Shown piece after piece: positions 8,879 through 16,496 of a stretch of 51,169 nucleotides of DNA (positions are counted from its first letter, which is position 1; the number at the start of each line of letters is the position of its first letter). The stretch lies in contig JALWYQ010000030.1 of the NCBI GenBank assembly GCA_027078365.1, forward strand, positions 1 to 51,169. The letters are read 5' to 3'. The translations under genes were made by a program, and so were the position numbers. This DNA is from Phycisphaerae bacterium (lineage in GTDB: Bacteria; Planctomycetota; Phycisphaerae; Sedimentisphaerales; Sedimentisphaeraceae). The notes beneath the pieces were generated by a model that worked only from the letters and a program-made list of their open reading frames with translations, was not told the origin of the DNA and did no database searches.

Positions 8879-9028
8879 GGACTATCTCCTTTTTAAAAAT
8901 ACATTCATTGCTCAGTCTGCGCAAGACTCTGGTGCGAACAATTTCTATTTATGGAAAAAGGAATAGCCTTTCATGAAATGCCTACCTTCCCCCGAATCGA
9001 GAATTGCCAAATCGGCAACGCCCGATAA

Positions 9029-9063
9029 TAAGGCTAGTATAACTAAGTTAGGCGGATAGTCAA
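9029..9063 (-). promoter_or_regulatory. Sigma-70 promoter and structured leader of the PEP-CTERM gene
   Basis: On the minus strand, TTGACT (9058-9063) and TATACT (9036-9041) are separated by 16 bp, with a start expected near 9029. The resulting leader of about 150 nt contains a perfect TTGCC/GGCAA hairpin at 9004-9018 and the palindrome TTTCATGAAA at 8969-8978. I recognise no riboswitch class. Confidence 0.65.
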
Positions 9064-9121
9064 GGAAATAAAGGTGGTACAGAGTCTTTTTTTAATACTT
9101 ACAGCTACATCGGAAAACTAG

Positions 9122-9153
9122 AAACAAAAAAACCGCCCAGTTGGGCGGTTTTA
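9122..9153 (-). terminator. Intrinsic terminator, repeat-family copy
   Basis: Stem AACCGCCCA/TGGGCGGTT with a U-run on the minus strand. It resembles the terminator at 6834-6864. It could end transcripts reading through from the nucleotidyltransferase gene about 340 bp upstream. Confidence 0.65.
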
Positions 9154-9189
9154 AGTTCATGCGAAAACAGCATTTGTGTTTTAGAAGAT

Positions 9190-9290
9190 TGGAATGCGGC
9201 TATCGCCGCAGTTTTTTCTACATCGGGCGGGGTTGGTAACGGCGTTGCCGTTGTAATTGACATCGGGCTCACTTGCGCCACCGCGCTAAG
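9190..9290. repeat. Dispersed repeat (longer copy of 6710-6766)
   Basis: Contains GCGGCTATCGCCGC and ACATCGGGCTCACTTGCGCC in the order found, inverted, at 6710-6766. An extra segment of about 45 bp, including GGTAACGGCGTTGCC, lies between them. No gene is evident between 8879 and 9490. Confidence 0.55.
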
Positions 9291-9343
9291 CGAAGAACAT
9301 TTACCTGCAATGAAAGGTCAAGCAACGCCTGCAAAGTCAAAAC

Positions 9344-9383
9344 TGTATTGAACGATATGCCCAGCTGGGGCTCCGCGCTCCCA
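9344..9383. repeat. Dispersed repeat fragment (inverted copy at 4279-4318)
   Basis: TGTATTGAACGATATGC followed by AGCTGGGGCTCCGCG matches the reverse complement of 4279-4318 almost base for base. Confidence 0.6.
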
Positions 9384-9419
9384 GGAGTTCACGATCTTAA
9401 TGGTGAAAAGCTTTCCCAT

Positions 9420-9480
9420 CTGCATTTATCTGCGTTTATCCTGTTAGAGTTTCAGACTCTAATAGGATTCATCTGCGGTT
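9420..9480. repeat. Hairpin repeat between ATCTGCG blocks, copy 1
   Basis: Contains an imperfect hairpin, CCTGTTAGAG/CTCTAATAGG (9440-9466), flanked by ATCTGCG on both sides. A second copy, with a perfect hairpin, is at 36372-36431. In both places the element lies just past the 3' end of a minus-strand gene. It lacks a U-run, so it is not a standard terminator. Confidence 0.6.
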
Positions 9481-9490
9481 AAAAACGCGA

Positions 9491-10396
9491 CTAATCCCAA
9501 AGATTCTCTGGATATACACCAGATTCAACAAGGGCCTTTATGCTTGCGGCTACGATTGGTTTGTCTTGTTTGTATGTAACGCCGAACCAGCTTCCGCTTG
9601 TTTCTAGAACTTTTACTGTTGCGAGTGATTCGGTTACTAGCCTATCAACGACGCTTGGGATGTAGAATTCGCTTTTTAGCTCAGAGCCTCTTTCTTGCAG
9701 GAATTCTTTAAACTGCTCATCTAGATGGTCAAATATTTGAGGCTGGAATCCCCAGAAGTTCATAGATACAATCACGTCTCCGCTTAGCTGTTTTTGTGAG
9801 CCGTCTGGCATTTGGCAGACTCCGTCGGTGCCGACTTTTTCAATGTCGGTATGCTCAACTACCTTTTGCATCAGACCTTGATCGCTACATTGGCAAACTC
9901 CGCGCGATACGCTGCCGTGATCGCTGAGTGTGTTGCGCAGCGGATAGCCAACCATAGAATAGTCGCCTGCGCTGGCGTTTTCTCTGGATAGAAACGCACT
10001 CATTATGTTAAACGCGTCGGCGCCGTAGAAGTCGTCTGCGTTGATTACTGCGAATGGTTCATTGATTAATTCTTTAGCGACTAATATCGCATGGCCTGTT
10101 CCCCAAGGTTTTTCTCTGCCTTCTGGGATTTTGTGGTCTCCGATACAGCGGTCCATCTCTTGGTATGTGTATTCAATATCAATCTTTGACGCTGCTTTAG
10201 CTCCAATCGCTTCTCTAAACGCATCTTCAAACTCTCTGCGCACAACAAAGACAATCTTACCAAAGCCTGCCCTGATTGCATCGTATATCGAGTATTCAAT
10301 TATTATCTCACCGCTAGGGCCTACTGGGTCGATTTGTTTTAGACCGCCATATCTTGAGCCCATTCCTGCTGCCATTACCAATAATGTTGGTTTCAT
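9491..10396 (-). CDS. Sugar-phosphate nucleotidyltransferase (NDP-sugar pyrophosphorylase family)
   Basis: A 301-aa cytoplasmic enzyme predicted to join a sugar-1-phosphate and an NTP to give an NDP-sugar. The N-terminus, MKPTLLVMAAGMGSRYGGLK, is the family's nucleotide-binding loop in a GxGSRxGGxK variant. VINADDFYG near 120 carries the metal-binding aspartates. The length is typical. The variant loop and the lack of other GalU signatures prevent assignment of the sugar; UTP-glucose-1-phosphate uridylyltransferase is the commonest annotation for such proteins. It is separated by about 105 bp from the ETF-QO gene on the same strand. An activated sugar could feed the glycan or surface-polymer genes elsewhere in the window, but no direct link is visible. 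Confidence 0.8.
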   Translation of the reverse strand: MKPTLLVMAAGMGSRYGGLKQIDPVGPSGEIIIEYSIYDAIRAGFGKIVFVVRREFEDAFREAIGAKAASKIDIEYTYQEMDRCIGDHKIPEGREKPWGTGHAILVAKELINEPFAVINADDFYGADAFNIMSAFLSRENASAGDYSMVGYPLRNTLSDHGSVSRGVCQCSDQGLMQKVVEHTDIEKVGTDGVCQMPDGSQKQLSGDVIVSMNFWGFQPQIFDHLDEQFKEFLQERGSELKSEFYIPSVVDRLVTESLATVKVLETSGSWFGVTYKQDKPIVAASIKALVESGVYPENLWD

Positions 10397-10502
10397 TTAT
10401 CACTCCAATTTCCAATTGTTTAATTAATTCGCATCATTTTATAAAATAAAGCTGTAAAGTAAAGCAAAGGATGCCTTTAAAGTTAAAAACGCCCTACCTC
10501 TG

Positions 10503-12167
10503 CTACATCTCTTGAGTATCAGGCCCACCGCCGCCTTCTGGGGTTAGCCATCTGATATTGTCAAACGGGCATTTGCGCTGGCAAGTTTTGCAGTGGAGGC
10601 AGTTGGAAGGATTCGCCGCCTTTAGCTGCGCGGAGATTACTTCATAAACACCCGCCGGACAAAACGACACGCAAGGTGCGTTGTATTTAGGCATACATTC
10701 ATTTTTGCAAACATTCTCATCTTTAATAATCAAGTGAGATGGTTGATCCTCGCGGTGACTGCTTTTGGCATGCGCAACAAACGTTGGTTTATCGCAGGTG
10801 CCGAGCTTTAACGGGTAGCTAGACTTTGAAATACTCTCATAGTCTTTTTTCACATCAAACTCTGGCAAAAATAGCCCAATCGCGCCAAGCGGCATTCCAA
10901 AGAGCAGGCCAAACTTCTTTATAGTCTGCCTAAAATTAGAAGCCCGTGATAGCTCGTCTAAGACGCCGATTTTTTCTAGATGTTTGGTGTAGCCCTTAGC
11001 GAAGCTTGAATAGTCTCCATCAATCTCACTAATCGCATCGCCAGCGGCAATTCCAGAATAGATGGAGTTATGCATTCCCTTAATCTTTAGCATATTCACA
11101 AGGCCTGCGCTGTCGCCAAGAATCGCAACGTTTGCGCTTCCGATAGAGTTATTTTCATCGCGAGCAATAGCGCGCAGCCCTGCCTCTGGAATCATCTTTG
11201 CGCCGGCTTCTAGGGTTTTAGCGCCGGCGATAAAACCCTTAACAAACTTTTGCTGTTTAAATCTCTCTAGCGCATCTTGGATTGAGAAATCTTTATACTT
11301 CCAGTCAAGCGCCGCTATCATTATGACTGCTATTTTATTCTCGCCCATCGGGTAAATCGCGCCGCCACCAAAGATCGCCGGCCCGCGCATCGGCCTCCAG
11401 AGAGGATACCCCATCGCATGGACAATCCTTGCTGAAGTGAATTCTCTATACTGCTCGCTCGAGACCTCTAAAAGCTCTTTGGCTCCGATAGAGTAGAGTT
11501 GTTCGCATTTGCGTTTTAGAGACGCCTGTTCAATAAACTTCTCGCTAAGCAAGCCATCGCAGCCCTCGCTTAGTATCACACAATCGCTAAAAACACTCTC
11601 GCCTTTAACATAGTTCCAGCATTTATAGCCCTGCTTATCAATGCCTTGGTCGGTTAGTTTTACTCCAAGAGCTTTTTTGTTTTCTTTATCCCAGATCACC
11701 TCACAAGCGGCGAAACCTGTAAATATCTCAGCTCCAAGTTTAGTGGCAATCTTGGCTAAGAACTGACAGAGTTTGCTACTAGAGAAGATATAATCGCCCT
11801 CGTGATTCATATCTGCTATTTTGAGACCAAATAGCTGCGCAAGCTTTAGCGAAAACTTTATATCAAGATGCAGACTCTTGCCCGCCATAAACAAGACTTG
11901 GTCTCTTTGGACTCTTTTTTCTAATAGCTCATCAACTCCGCTATCTTCAAGAAGCTCGCTTCCTATAAGCTCAAGCAAGGCATCAATCGCCCCGCTCTCT
12001 ACGCATGCGCCGGAAACGTTGTGGCCGCCAAGGCGTTTTGCCTTTTCGATAACGCAAACTTTAAGTTGCGGAGATTTGCGTTTGATTGCAATCGCCGCGG
12101 TTAGGCCTGCAACGCCTGCGCCTACTATTAGAACGTCAATATTATTTTGTTTCTCTGTATTACTCAA
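10503..12167 (-). CDS. Electron-transfer flavoprotein:quinone oxidoreductase (FixC+FixX-like)
   Basis: Passes electrons between reduced ETF and membrane quinone through FAD and one [4Fe-4S] cluster. It has an N-terminal FAD-binding Rossmann motif, VLIVGAGVAGLTAA, near 12-25. GGHNVSGACVESGA follows, as in ETF-QO. The second FAD segment is ILGDSAGLVNMLKIKGMHNS. A C-terminal ferredoxin-like domain carries CVSFCPAGVYEV and CLHCKTCQRKCPFD, followed by IRWLTPEGGGGP, typical of ETF-QO. At 554 aa it is the length of the eukaryotic/bacterial one-piece enzyme, in which FixC and FixX are fused. It overlaps the etfBA gene by 8 bp, so the two are translationally coupled. In an organism carrying an [FeFe] hydrogenase the direction of electron flow is open. 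Confidence 0.88.
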   Translation of the reverse strand: MSNTEKQNNIDVLIVGAGVAGLTAAIAIKRKSPQLKVCVIEKAKRLGGHNVSGACVESGAIDALLELIGSELLEDSGVDELLEKRVQRDQVLFMAGKSLHLDIKFSLKLAQLFGLKIADMNHEGDYIFSSSKLCQFLAKIATKLGAEIFTGFAACEVIWDKENKKALGVKLTDQGIDKQGYKCWNYVKGESVFSDCVILSEGCDGLLSEKFIEQASLKRKCEQLYSIGAKELLEVSSEQYREFTSARIVHAMGYPLWRPMRGPAIFGGGAIYPMGENKIAVIMIAALDWKYKDFSIQDALERFKQQKFVKGFIAGAKTLEAGAKMIPEAGLRAIARDENNSIGSANVAILGDSAGLVNMLKIKGMHNSIYSGIAAGDAISEIDGDYSSFAKGYTKHLEKIGVLDELSRASNFRQTIKKFGLLFGMPLGAIGLFLPEFDVKKDYESISKSSYPLKLGTCDKPTFVAHAKSSHREDQPSHLIIKDENVCKNECMPKYNAPCVSFCPAGVYEVISAQLKAANPSNCLHCKTCQRKCPFDNIRWLTPEGGGGPDTQEM

Positions 12168-14274
12168 TGTCTGCGCCTCCCTTGCTCTTAGCTATCTTTT
12201 CAATAGCCTCTATGAGTTGCGGAATTGCATCTTGGGCTTTTGCGGTGTAGTAATAGTCGCACTGAGAGTTTATTTTTGCGTCAGGGTCGCTATTTATCGC
12301 TATTATAGTTTCTGCGTTGGCAATGCCAATCATGTGTTGAATCGCACCAGATATCCCAATCGCTAGATAGAGCCTTGGTGATATTGAACTGCCCGTTTGG
12401 CCAACCTGCCTTGCGCGGTCGGCAAAGCCATGTTCTACCGCTGAGCGACTCGCTGCATTTTGAGTTTTAACACCGCTGTTTTTTTCGATTGCACGGGATA
12501 AATCTAATATCAAAATCTCATAGTTATCCTTGCTAAGCAGGCCCCTACCTCCAGAGACGATAACGTCTGCGGCGAGTTCAATGTCTCTGCGCTGATGATC
12601 TTGAGAGATTACGTCAAGGTGTTTATCGGCTTGGGTTAGATTAACGCTAAACTCTACAACCTCGCCGCTTCTATCGTAGTCTTCTTTTCTTGGCATCATC
12701 ACACCAGCACGAACAGTCGCCATTTGAGATGGTGAATTCTTAGCTACAATCGTAGCCATGACGTTTCCTCCGAGTGCTGGGCGGGTTTGATACAAAACGG
12801 CTATCATATTTTTTAAAGAGTTATCACAGATGGCAAAGCTTGTACAGTCTGCGGTGAGTCCACAGCCTAGCTCATAAGCCACTAATGGAGCGATGCAGCG
12901 GCCCTTTACCGATGCGTTAAAGAGCGTGATTTGTGGAGAAATATCACGCAAGACCTCACGAAAAGCCTTTGAATACAACCCTGGATCGAAAACTTCAAGT
13001 TGCTCATTTTCTACGATATAAACCTTATCAGCGCCTAGAGCAATTATCTGCTTTGCTAGCTGCGTTTTTTTGTGTGTAAGCAAGATGGCAACCGCTTTTA
13101 CGCCGAGTTCTCTTGAGAGAAAATTCGCCTCACCAATAAGCTCTTTTGAGCCTTGAGTGAGGATACCTTCATCGCAAGTCTCCAAAACAACACACACATC
13201 GCCGCTGTAAGATGGGGTTGTATTGGAATAGGCTCTAAGCAACTCTTGAAATTGGCGCAGTGAGATATCTTTAGAAACGCAGTCGTAGAGAGACCCGCGA
13301 ATATCATCGCCAATCATATCTACGCTAAGGACTGGCTTTTTAGCAATCTGTTTTTCAAGCATAGAAAAACGAGTGCGGTCAATCTCTCTTGCCTCGTAGC
13401 GCCTATCAAATGGGCTCTCTCTATCCTCTGGCAATTTGTATGCACTTTGCTTGGAATAGCTAGAGATATTGTGTGATTGAGAGTTTATAGATTCGAATAT
13501 CTTCTCGGCTAGCGATTCAATAGTCGTAATCCTTTTAGCTTTGCGATGCTGGTTTTGTGGCTTAAATACGCGTACAACCTGAGTCTTTGAGCCTTTAGCA
13601 CCAACATCGGATGGATCGACTCCTTCTAAGCGAAACTCTATAACGCCTTTAGCTCTTGCGCGGCGAGTCTTTTCAAAAGATGCAAAGAGATAATCAAACT
13701 TTGCAACGGTAACTAGAGCTATCTTCTTTCGAGGTTTAACGACTCGATTGCCCTTGGAATCTATAACTCTAAACGAAAATTCGTTGTTCTCAAATATTGG
13801 CTCGGTGGCATAGGCAACTAAGCTCGCATCAAGCTCGCAAGCTAGCTCCGCTGGCACCTGCGCGGTGTCTCCATCTACGCTTTGCATTCCAGATATTATA
13901 AATAAATCCTCATCGCTACCTAGAATGTCTGAGATTATCTTGCGACAACCAAAGCCAAGCCCTTTTGCGCTTGCCCAGGTATCAGAACCAGCAAGGAGCG
14001 GATCGCAAAGCAACACACCTTCATCTGCGCATCTAGCAAGGGCATACTCTAAAACGTCCTGCGCGCTAGACGGACCCATAGTTAGAGCTATGATTTTACC
14101 AGAACCTTCTTTGAGCTTCATAGCATTGGCAAAGGCTAGAGCCTGAGCGTCAAGGTCGTTTACCACACACTCAAGTTCACCGCGTTTTAAATTGCCAGTT
14201 TTTTTATCAAAAGCATCGTCGCCGATATGCAACACATCGGGAACCTGCTTTAGAAGTACAATATAGTTGCTCAT
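12160..14274 (-). CDS. Fused electron-transfer flavoprotein, beta-alpha (EtfB-EtfA)
   Basis: Both ETF subunits in one chain of about 704 aa. The N-terminal third is EtfB: YIVLLKQVPDV at the start, then LECVVNDLDAQALAFANAMK and the AMP/FAD region ALTMGPSSAQDVLEYALARC. The C-terminal part is EtfA, with the FAD domain VIVSGGRGLLSKDNYEIL, VGQTGSSISPRLYLAIGISG and GAIQHMIGIANAETIIAINS. A linker of about 80 residues near 250-330 joins them. The frame opens at a GTG (14307), but the ATG at 14274 begins MSNYIVLLKQVPD as EtfB proteins do, so I use it; neither site has a strong ribosome binding site. It is followed with an 8-bp overlap by ETF-QO. Separate etfB and etfA genes are the norm, so the fusion is unusual. 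Confidence 0.88.
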   Translation of the reverse strand: MSNYIVLLKQVPDVLHIGDDAFDKKTGNLKRGELECVVNDLDAQALAFANAMKLKEGSGKIIALTMGPSSAQDVLEYALARCADEGVLLCDPLLAGSDTWASAKGLGFGCRKIISDILGSDEDLFIISGMQSVDGDTAQVPAELACELDASLVAYATEPIFENNEFSFRVIDSKGNRVVKPRKKIALVTVAKFDYLFASFEKTRRARAKGVIEFRLEGVDPSDVGAKGSKTQVVRVFKPQNQHRKAKRITTIESLAEKIFESINSQSHNISSYSKQSAYKLPEDRESPFDRRYEAREIDRTRFSMLEKQIAKKPVLSVDMIGDDIRGSLYDCVSKDISLRQFQELLRAYSNTTPSYSGDVCVVLETCDEGILTQGSKELIGEANFLSRELGVKAVAILLTHKKTQLAKQIIALGADKVYIVENEQLEVFDPGLYSKAFREVLRDISPQITLFNASVKGRCIAPLVAYELGCGLTADCTSFAICDNSLKNMIAVLYQTRPALGGNVMATIVAKNSPSQMATVRAGVMMPRKEDYDRSGEVVEFSVNLTQADKHLDVISQDHQRRDIELAADVIVSGGRGLLSKDNYEILILDLSRAIEKNSGVKTQNAASRSAVEHGFADRARQVGQTGSSISPRLYLAIGISGAIQHMIGIANAETIIAINSDPDAKINSQCDYYYTAKAQDAIPQLIEAIEKIAKSKGGADIE

Positions 14275-14350
14275 AGTTAACCGATAATAACAATACTCGT
14301 CTAGCACTCTGGCGCCTTAAGAATCGCTCAAGGACAACCTAAGGGCAGCC

Positions 14351-14517
14351 TAAGGGTAGTTCTAACAATTGCTTTTGAGTAGCAAGTAGAAAATTTTTGT
14401 TGTCCGGCAAGAAAGACAAATAAGCCTTATTAGTAAATAAGGTGTCTTTTGTCTGACGCAGCCCGGCGACAAAAAGGTTCGCTTGTCTGCCAAAATGAAT
14501 TGTTAGAGGTACCCTTA
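14351..14517 (+). mobile_element. TA-flanked MITE, copy 1 (167 bp)
   Basis: The ends are inverted repeats of about 26 bp: left AGGGTAGTTCTAACAATTG.., right ..GAATTGTTAGAGGTACCCT. TA lies on both sides (14351-14352 and 14516-14517), as expected for TA target duplication. The interior holds a hairpin, CCTTAT-tagtaa-ATAAGG, between AAAGACA and GTCTTT. A second full copy in opposite orientation is at 26102-26267, and a deleted copy at 28053-28110. It encodes no protein. It sits just upstream of etfBA and may contribute that gene's 5' region. Confidence 0.8.
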
Positions 14518-14679
14518 ATATATACATCGGCTCATTTTACCGCAAGAGATATCTAAGACCAACAAAAACTATCAAGCTAGTGCGTATTGAGGCTAAAAGA
14601 TATGATTAAATGTATTAGGCGTAGAAATACCCAACTTTGCCGTAGCATGGGGCTGTTGCCTAAAGAAGCTGCGGCGATA

Positions 14680-14730
14680 AATAGATTTGCTTGATAGCTA
14701 AATGAATTGTTAGAGGCTACCTCTATACAA
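14680..14730 (+). repeat. Degenerate right half of the MITE
   Basis: GCGGCGATAAATAGATTTGC-TTGATAGCTAAATG-AATTGTTAGAGGCTACC parallels the last 55 bp of the MITE at 14351-14517. A left end near 14585 (TTGAGGCTA) is doubtful. The rest of 14518-14733 shows no gene. Confidence 0.55.
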
Positions 14731-14733
14731 CAG

Positions 14734-14767
14734 AAGAGACTAATGTTTTTAAACAAAAGTCTCTTCT
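14734..14767 (-). terminator. Hairpin downstream of the 101-aa protein gene
   Basis: Perfect 9-bp stem GAAGAGACT/AGTCTCTTC with a 16-nt loop, 38 bp past the stop codon. There is no U-run, so it may be a processing or stability element and not a true intrinsic terminator. Confidence 0.4.
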
Positions 14768-14804
14768 TCCTTACCCTTCACCGAAGCCGGCGAGTAAAAA
14801 CTGC

Positions 14805-15110
14805 CTACGCAGTTTGCTTTTCTGCTCTTGCATCTAAATCTGATGTCTGAGCTACCTTTCTGTAACCAAGAGCCTTTACAACCTCAAGGACTTCTGTCCA
14901 TGTTGGGAAAGGCCTGTTGTTTTGTCTTTTGTACTGATCGATAGCCATTAAGAACTCAAATTGCTCATCATTCATGCTACCATCTTCAGCACTTTTTCTC
15001 TCTTCGCTTTTGCGAACTCCAGGGCCTCTTCTTCTGTCTAGGCCTAATCTTCTATCTACAACGCTACGTTTGCGTCTTTCTGTTTTTCCATCCCAAACTT
15101 CTTCTGTCAT
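14805..15110 (-). CDS. Small conserved hypothetical protein, arginine-rich N-terminal half
   Basis: A 101-aa soluble protein. The first 45 residues are highly charged, with an RR/DRR pattern ([20 protein letters not shown]). The second half, from about residue 50, is a compact region with [20 protein letters not shown]. The frame opens at 15122, but the fifth codon, ATG at 15110 (MTEEVWDGK), looks the better start. I recall similar short proteins in Planctomycetota genomes, but know of no function. It follows the DUF2007-like gene by 62 bp on the same strand and is probably in its operon. The C-terminal half could be a small winged-helix-like module; this is speculative. Confidence 0.6.
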   Translation of the reverse strand: MTEEVWDGKTERRKRSVVDRRLGLDRRRGPGVRKSEERKSAEDGSMNDEQFEFLMAIDQYKRQNNRPFPTWTEVLEVVKALGYRKVAQTSDLDARAEKQTA

Positions 15111-15172
15111 AACACAACCCACCCTACAGATTTGTTATCTACTTTATCGTTACCTTGGCCATGCAAGAAATG

Positions 15173-15502
15173 CTAGAAATAGTCGTTACCTTCATCAAAA
15201 TCAAAATCAGAATCATACTCGATTGAATCTGGATCTTGATAGAAGAAATCATAGAAGCTATTGCTAAATTGCTGCGAATCTATAATCATATGCGCTTCGT
15301 CATAGAACTCTTCTAAAACCTCAATTGCTACACCAAAACCGTCTTCTACACCATCACGCATAGAGATTCGAGCCATAATCCCATTATCCTCTAGGAGTTG
15401 AACGTAGTCGTTGGCAAGCTCAACATCTTCAGCATGGGCAACAACCATCATTTCTTGCTGGCTAGTCAATTCCTTAATATGACTTCTTTCTTCTTCATTC
15501 AT
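15173..15502 (-). CDS. DUF2007-like small protein with acidic tail
   Basis: A 109-aa cytoplasmic protein. Residues 18-75 (MMVVAHAEDVELANDYVQLL, EDNGIMARI, GVAIEVLEEFYDEAHMII) match the pattern of DUF2007 'putative signal transducing protein' domains, a ferredoxin-like fold that senses or binds an unknown ligand. The last 25 residues are strongly acidic (DSDFDFDEGND). The start is supported by AAGGAG 8 nt upstream of the ATG. It leads a probable two-gene operon with the 101-aa protein. The family has no settled function. Confidence 0.65.
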   Translation of the reverse strand: MNEEERSHIKELTSQQEMMVVAHAEDVELANDYVQLLEDNGIMARISMRDGVEDGFGVAIEVLEEFYDEAHMIIDSQQFSNSFYDFFYQDPDSIEYDSDFDFDEGNDYF

Positions 15503-15755
15503 CTAAATGCTCCTTATGGCGCTTCATATAAGTAAGACGTTTCAAATTCAAACCTCTACGGGACTTGTTTCGACAAAGTAGAACAAGTGGTTAACCTAAA
15601 AGATTAATTGAAGATATAAAACAATAATGATTAAAGATGATTAAACTAAAGTGGCGATAAAAATTGCATCTACAAGGCTTATAGACGCAAAATTTCTCAT
15701 TTGACGAGATTTTTTTATTGAAATCGTATTTTATTGTGGCAAAATGTAATTAGAA

Positions 15756-15781
15756 ATTAACCCCTACGGACGAGGGTTAAT
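15756..15781 (+). promoter_or_regulatory. Stem-loop in the leader of the histone-fold gene
   Basis: Perfect 8-bp stem ATTAACCC/GGGTTAAT with a 10-nt loop, ending 35 bp before the start codon. No U-run follows. It may control translation or mRNA stability; this is inference. I could not place a convincing -35/-10 pair upstream. The rest of 15503-15755 shows no gene. Confidence 0.45.
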
Positions 15782-15816
15782 ATACTTCCCACTACTGTTA
15801 GCATGGAGAATTCAAA

Positions 15817-16080
15817 ATGGCTAAAAAGAAAGTCGCGAAGAAGAAAGCTGTCAAAAAAGTAGCAAAGAAGAAAGTAGCTAAGAAGGCTGCAAAGAAAAAA
15901 GCTCCAAAAGAAAGCCTAATCGTAGCAAGCAAAGTAAAAGCTTACATCAAGAGCAAAAACAAAATGACTGCATCTGAGAGCATCGAAGCTATCAATGCAA
16001 AGCTCTACGCTATTCTTGATGAGGCAGTTGCTCGTACAGAAGCAAACCGTCGTAGCACAGTTAAACCTCAAGATCTATAA
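15817..16080 (+). CDS. Lysine-tailed bacterial histone-fold DNA-binding protein
   Basis: An 87-aa very basic protein. Residues 2-31 form an H1-like tail of AKKK/VAKKK units. Residues 33-87 read as a histone fold. Helix 1 is LIVASKVKAYIKSKN, helix 2 is SESIEAINAKLYAILDEAVA through about residue 79, and the end is RRSTVKPQDL. The final R79-x-T81 pair and D86 match the R-T/'RD' features of archaeal histones and of Bdellovibrio-type bacterial histones, whose start (L-V-x-x-S-K-V-K) is also shared. Helix 3 seems very short, as in bacterial single-fold histones. It is probably a nucleoid protein acting as a dimer. GGAG lies 8 nt before the ATG, and an intrinsic terminator follows, so it is monocistronic. 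A general annotation would be 'histone H1-like', which misses the folded domain. Confidence 0.8.
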   Translation: MAKKKVAKKKAVKKVAKKKVAKKAAKKKAPKESLIVASKVKAYIKSKNKMTASESIEAINAKLYAILDEAVARTEANRRSTVKPQDL

Positions 16081-16104
16081 GCTTAGCTTGAGAATTAAAA
16101 TAAA

Positions 16105-16131
16105 GGCCGTTTTAAAAACGGTCTTTTTTTT
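16105..16131 (+). terminator. Intrinsic terminator of the histone-fold gene
   Basis: Stem GGCCGTTTT/AAAACGGTC immediately followed by eight T, 25 bp after the stop codon. Confidence 0.9.
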
Positions 16132-16133
16132 AT

Positions 16134-16496
16134 GCGCAACATAAAGACTAAGGCGCCTACAACCTACTCCCAGTTCAGCGCAGCCATCTCTTAGGCCCTC
16201 TAACATTTCTAACGTCATTTGCGTCCTTAGCGTTATTTGTGTTAAAGTAGCTAGGAGGAAAACGAGTAAAATTTTCCAGCGTTAGTCAACTTAACTTGCT
16301 ACGTCAGACCCAACCGCTCCTTGATGTTCTTGGTAGATAAAAAAACACCAAGAAAAGCACCAAAATACGAAAATTAGTGGTAGCGATATGCCGTAAACGA
16401 GGGTAAAATCCCTAATTAATTTAGGTTGTGTTGCTGCGTTCAAAAGAGAATTGGATTTATAACTAGGTTGTGCTCAAAGTCGAATCAGGGGACATA
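16134..16496. other. Intergenic region before the glycan operon, no gene seen
   Basis: About 360 bp with no supported gene. It contains CATTTGCGTCCTTAGCGTTA, a type of sequence I associate with degenerate intergenic repeats, and should hold the promoter of the glycosyltransferase operon; I cannot place it with confidence. Confidence 0.4.

Noticed and set aside
8879-9063. A c-di-GMP (GEMM) riboswitch in the PEP-CTERM leader
   Set aside because: The conserved GEMM core sequences are absent.
14339-14527. A 62-aa open frame
   Set aside because: It lies within the MITE and has no relation to any protein.
16470-16496. Upstream GTG start for the glycosyltransferase
   Set aside because: The ATG at 16497 has a GGGGA site and begins exactly at the conserved N-terminus.
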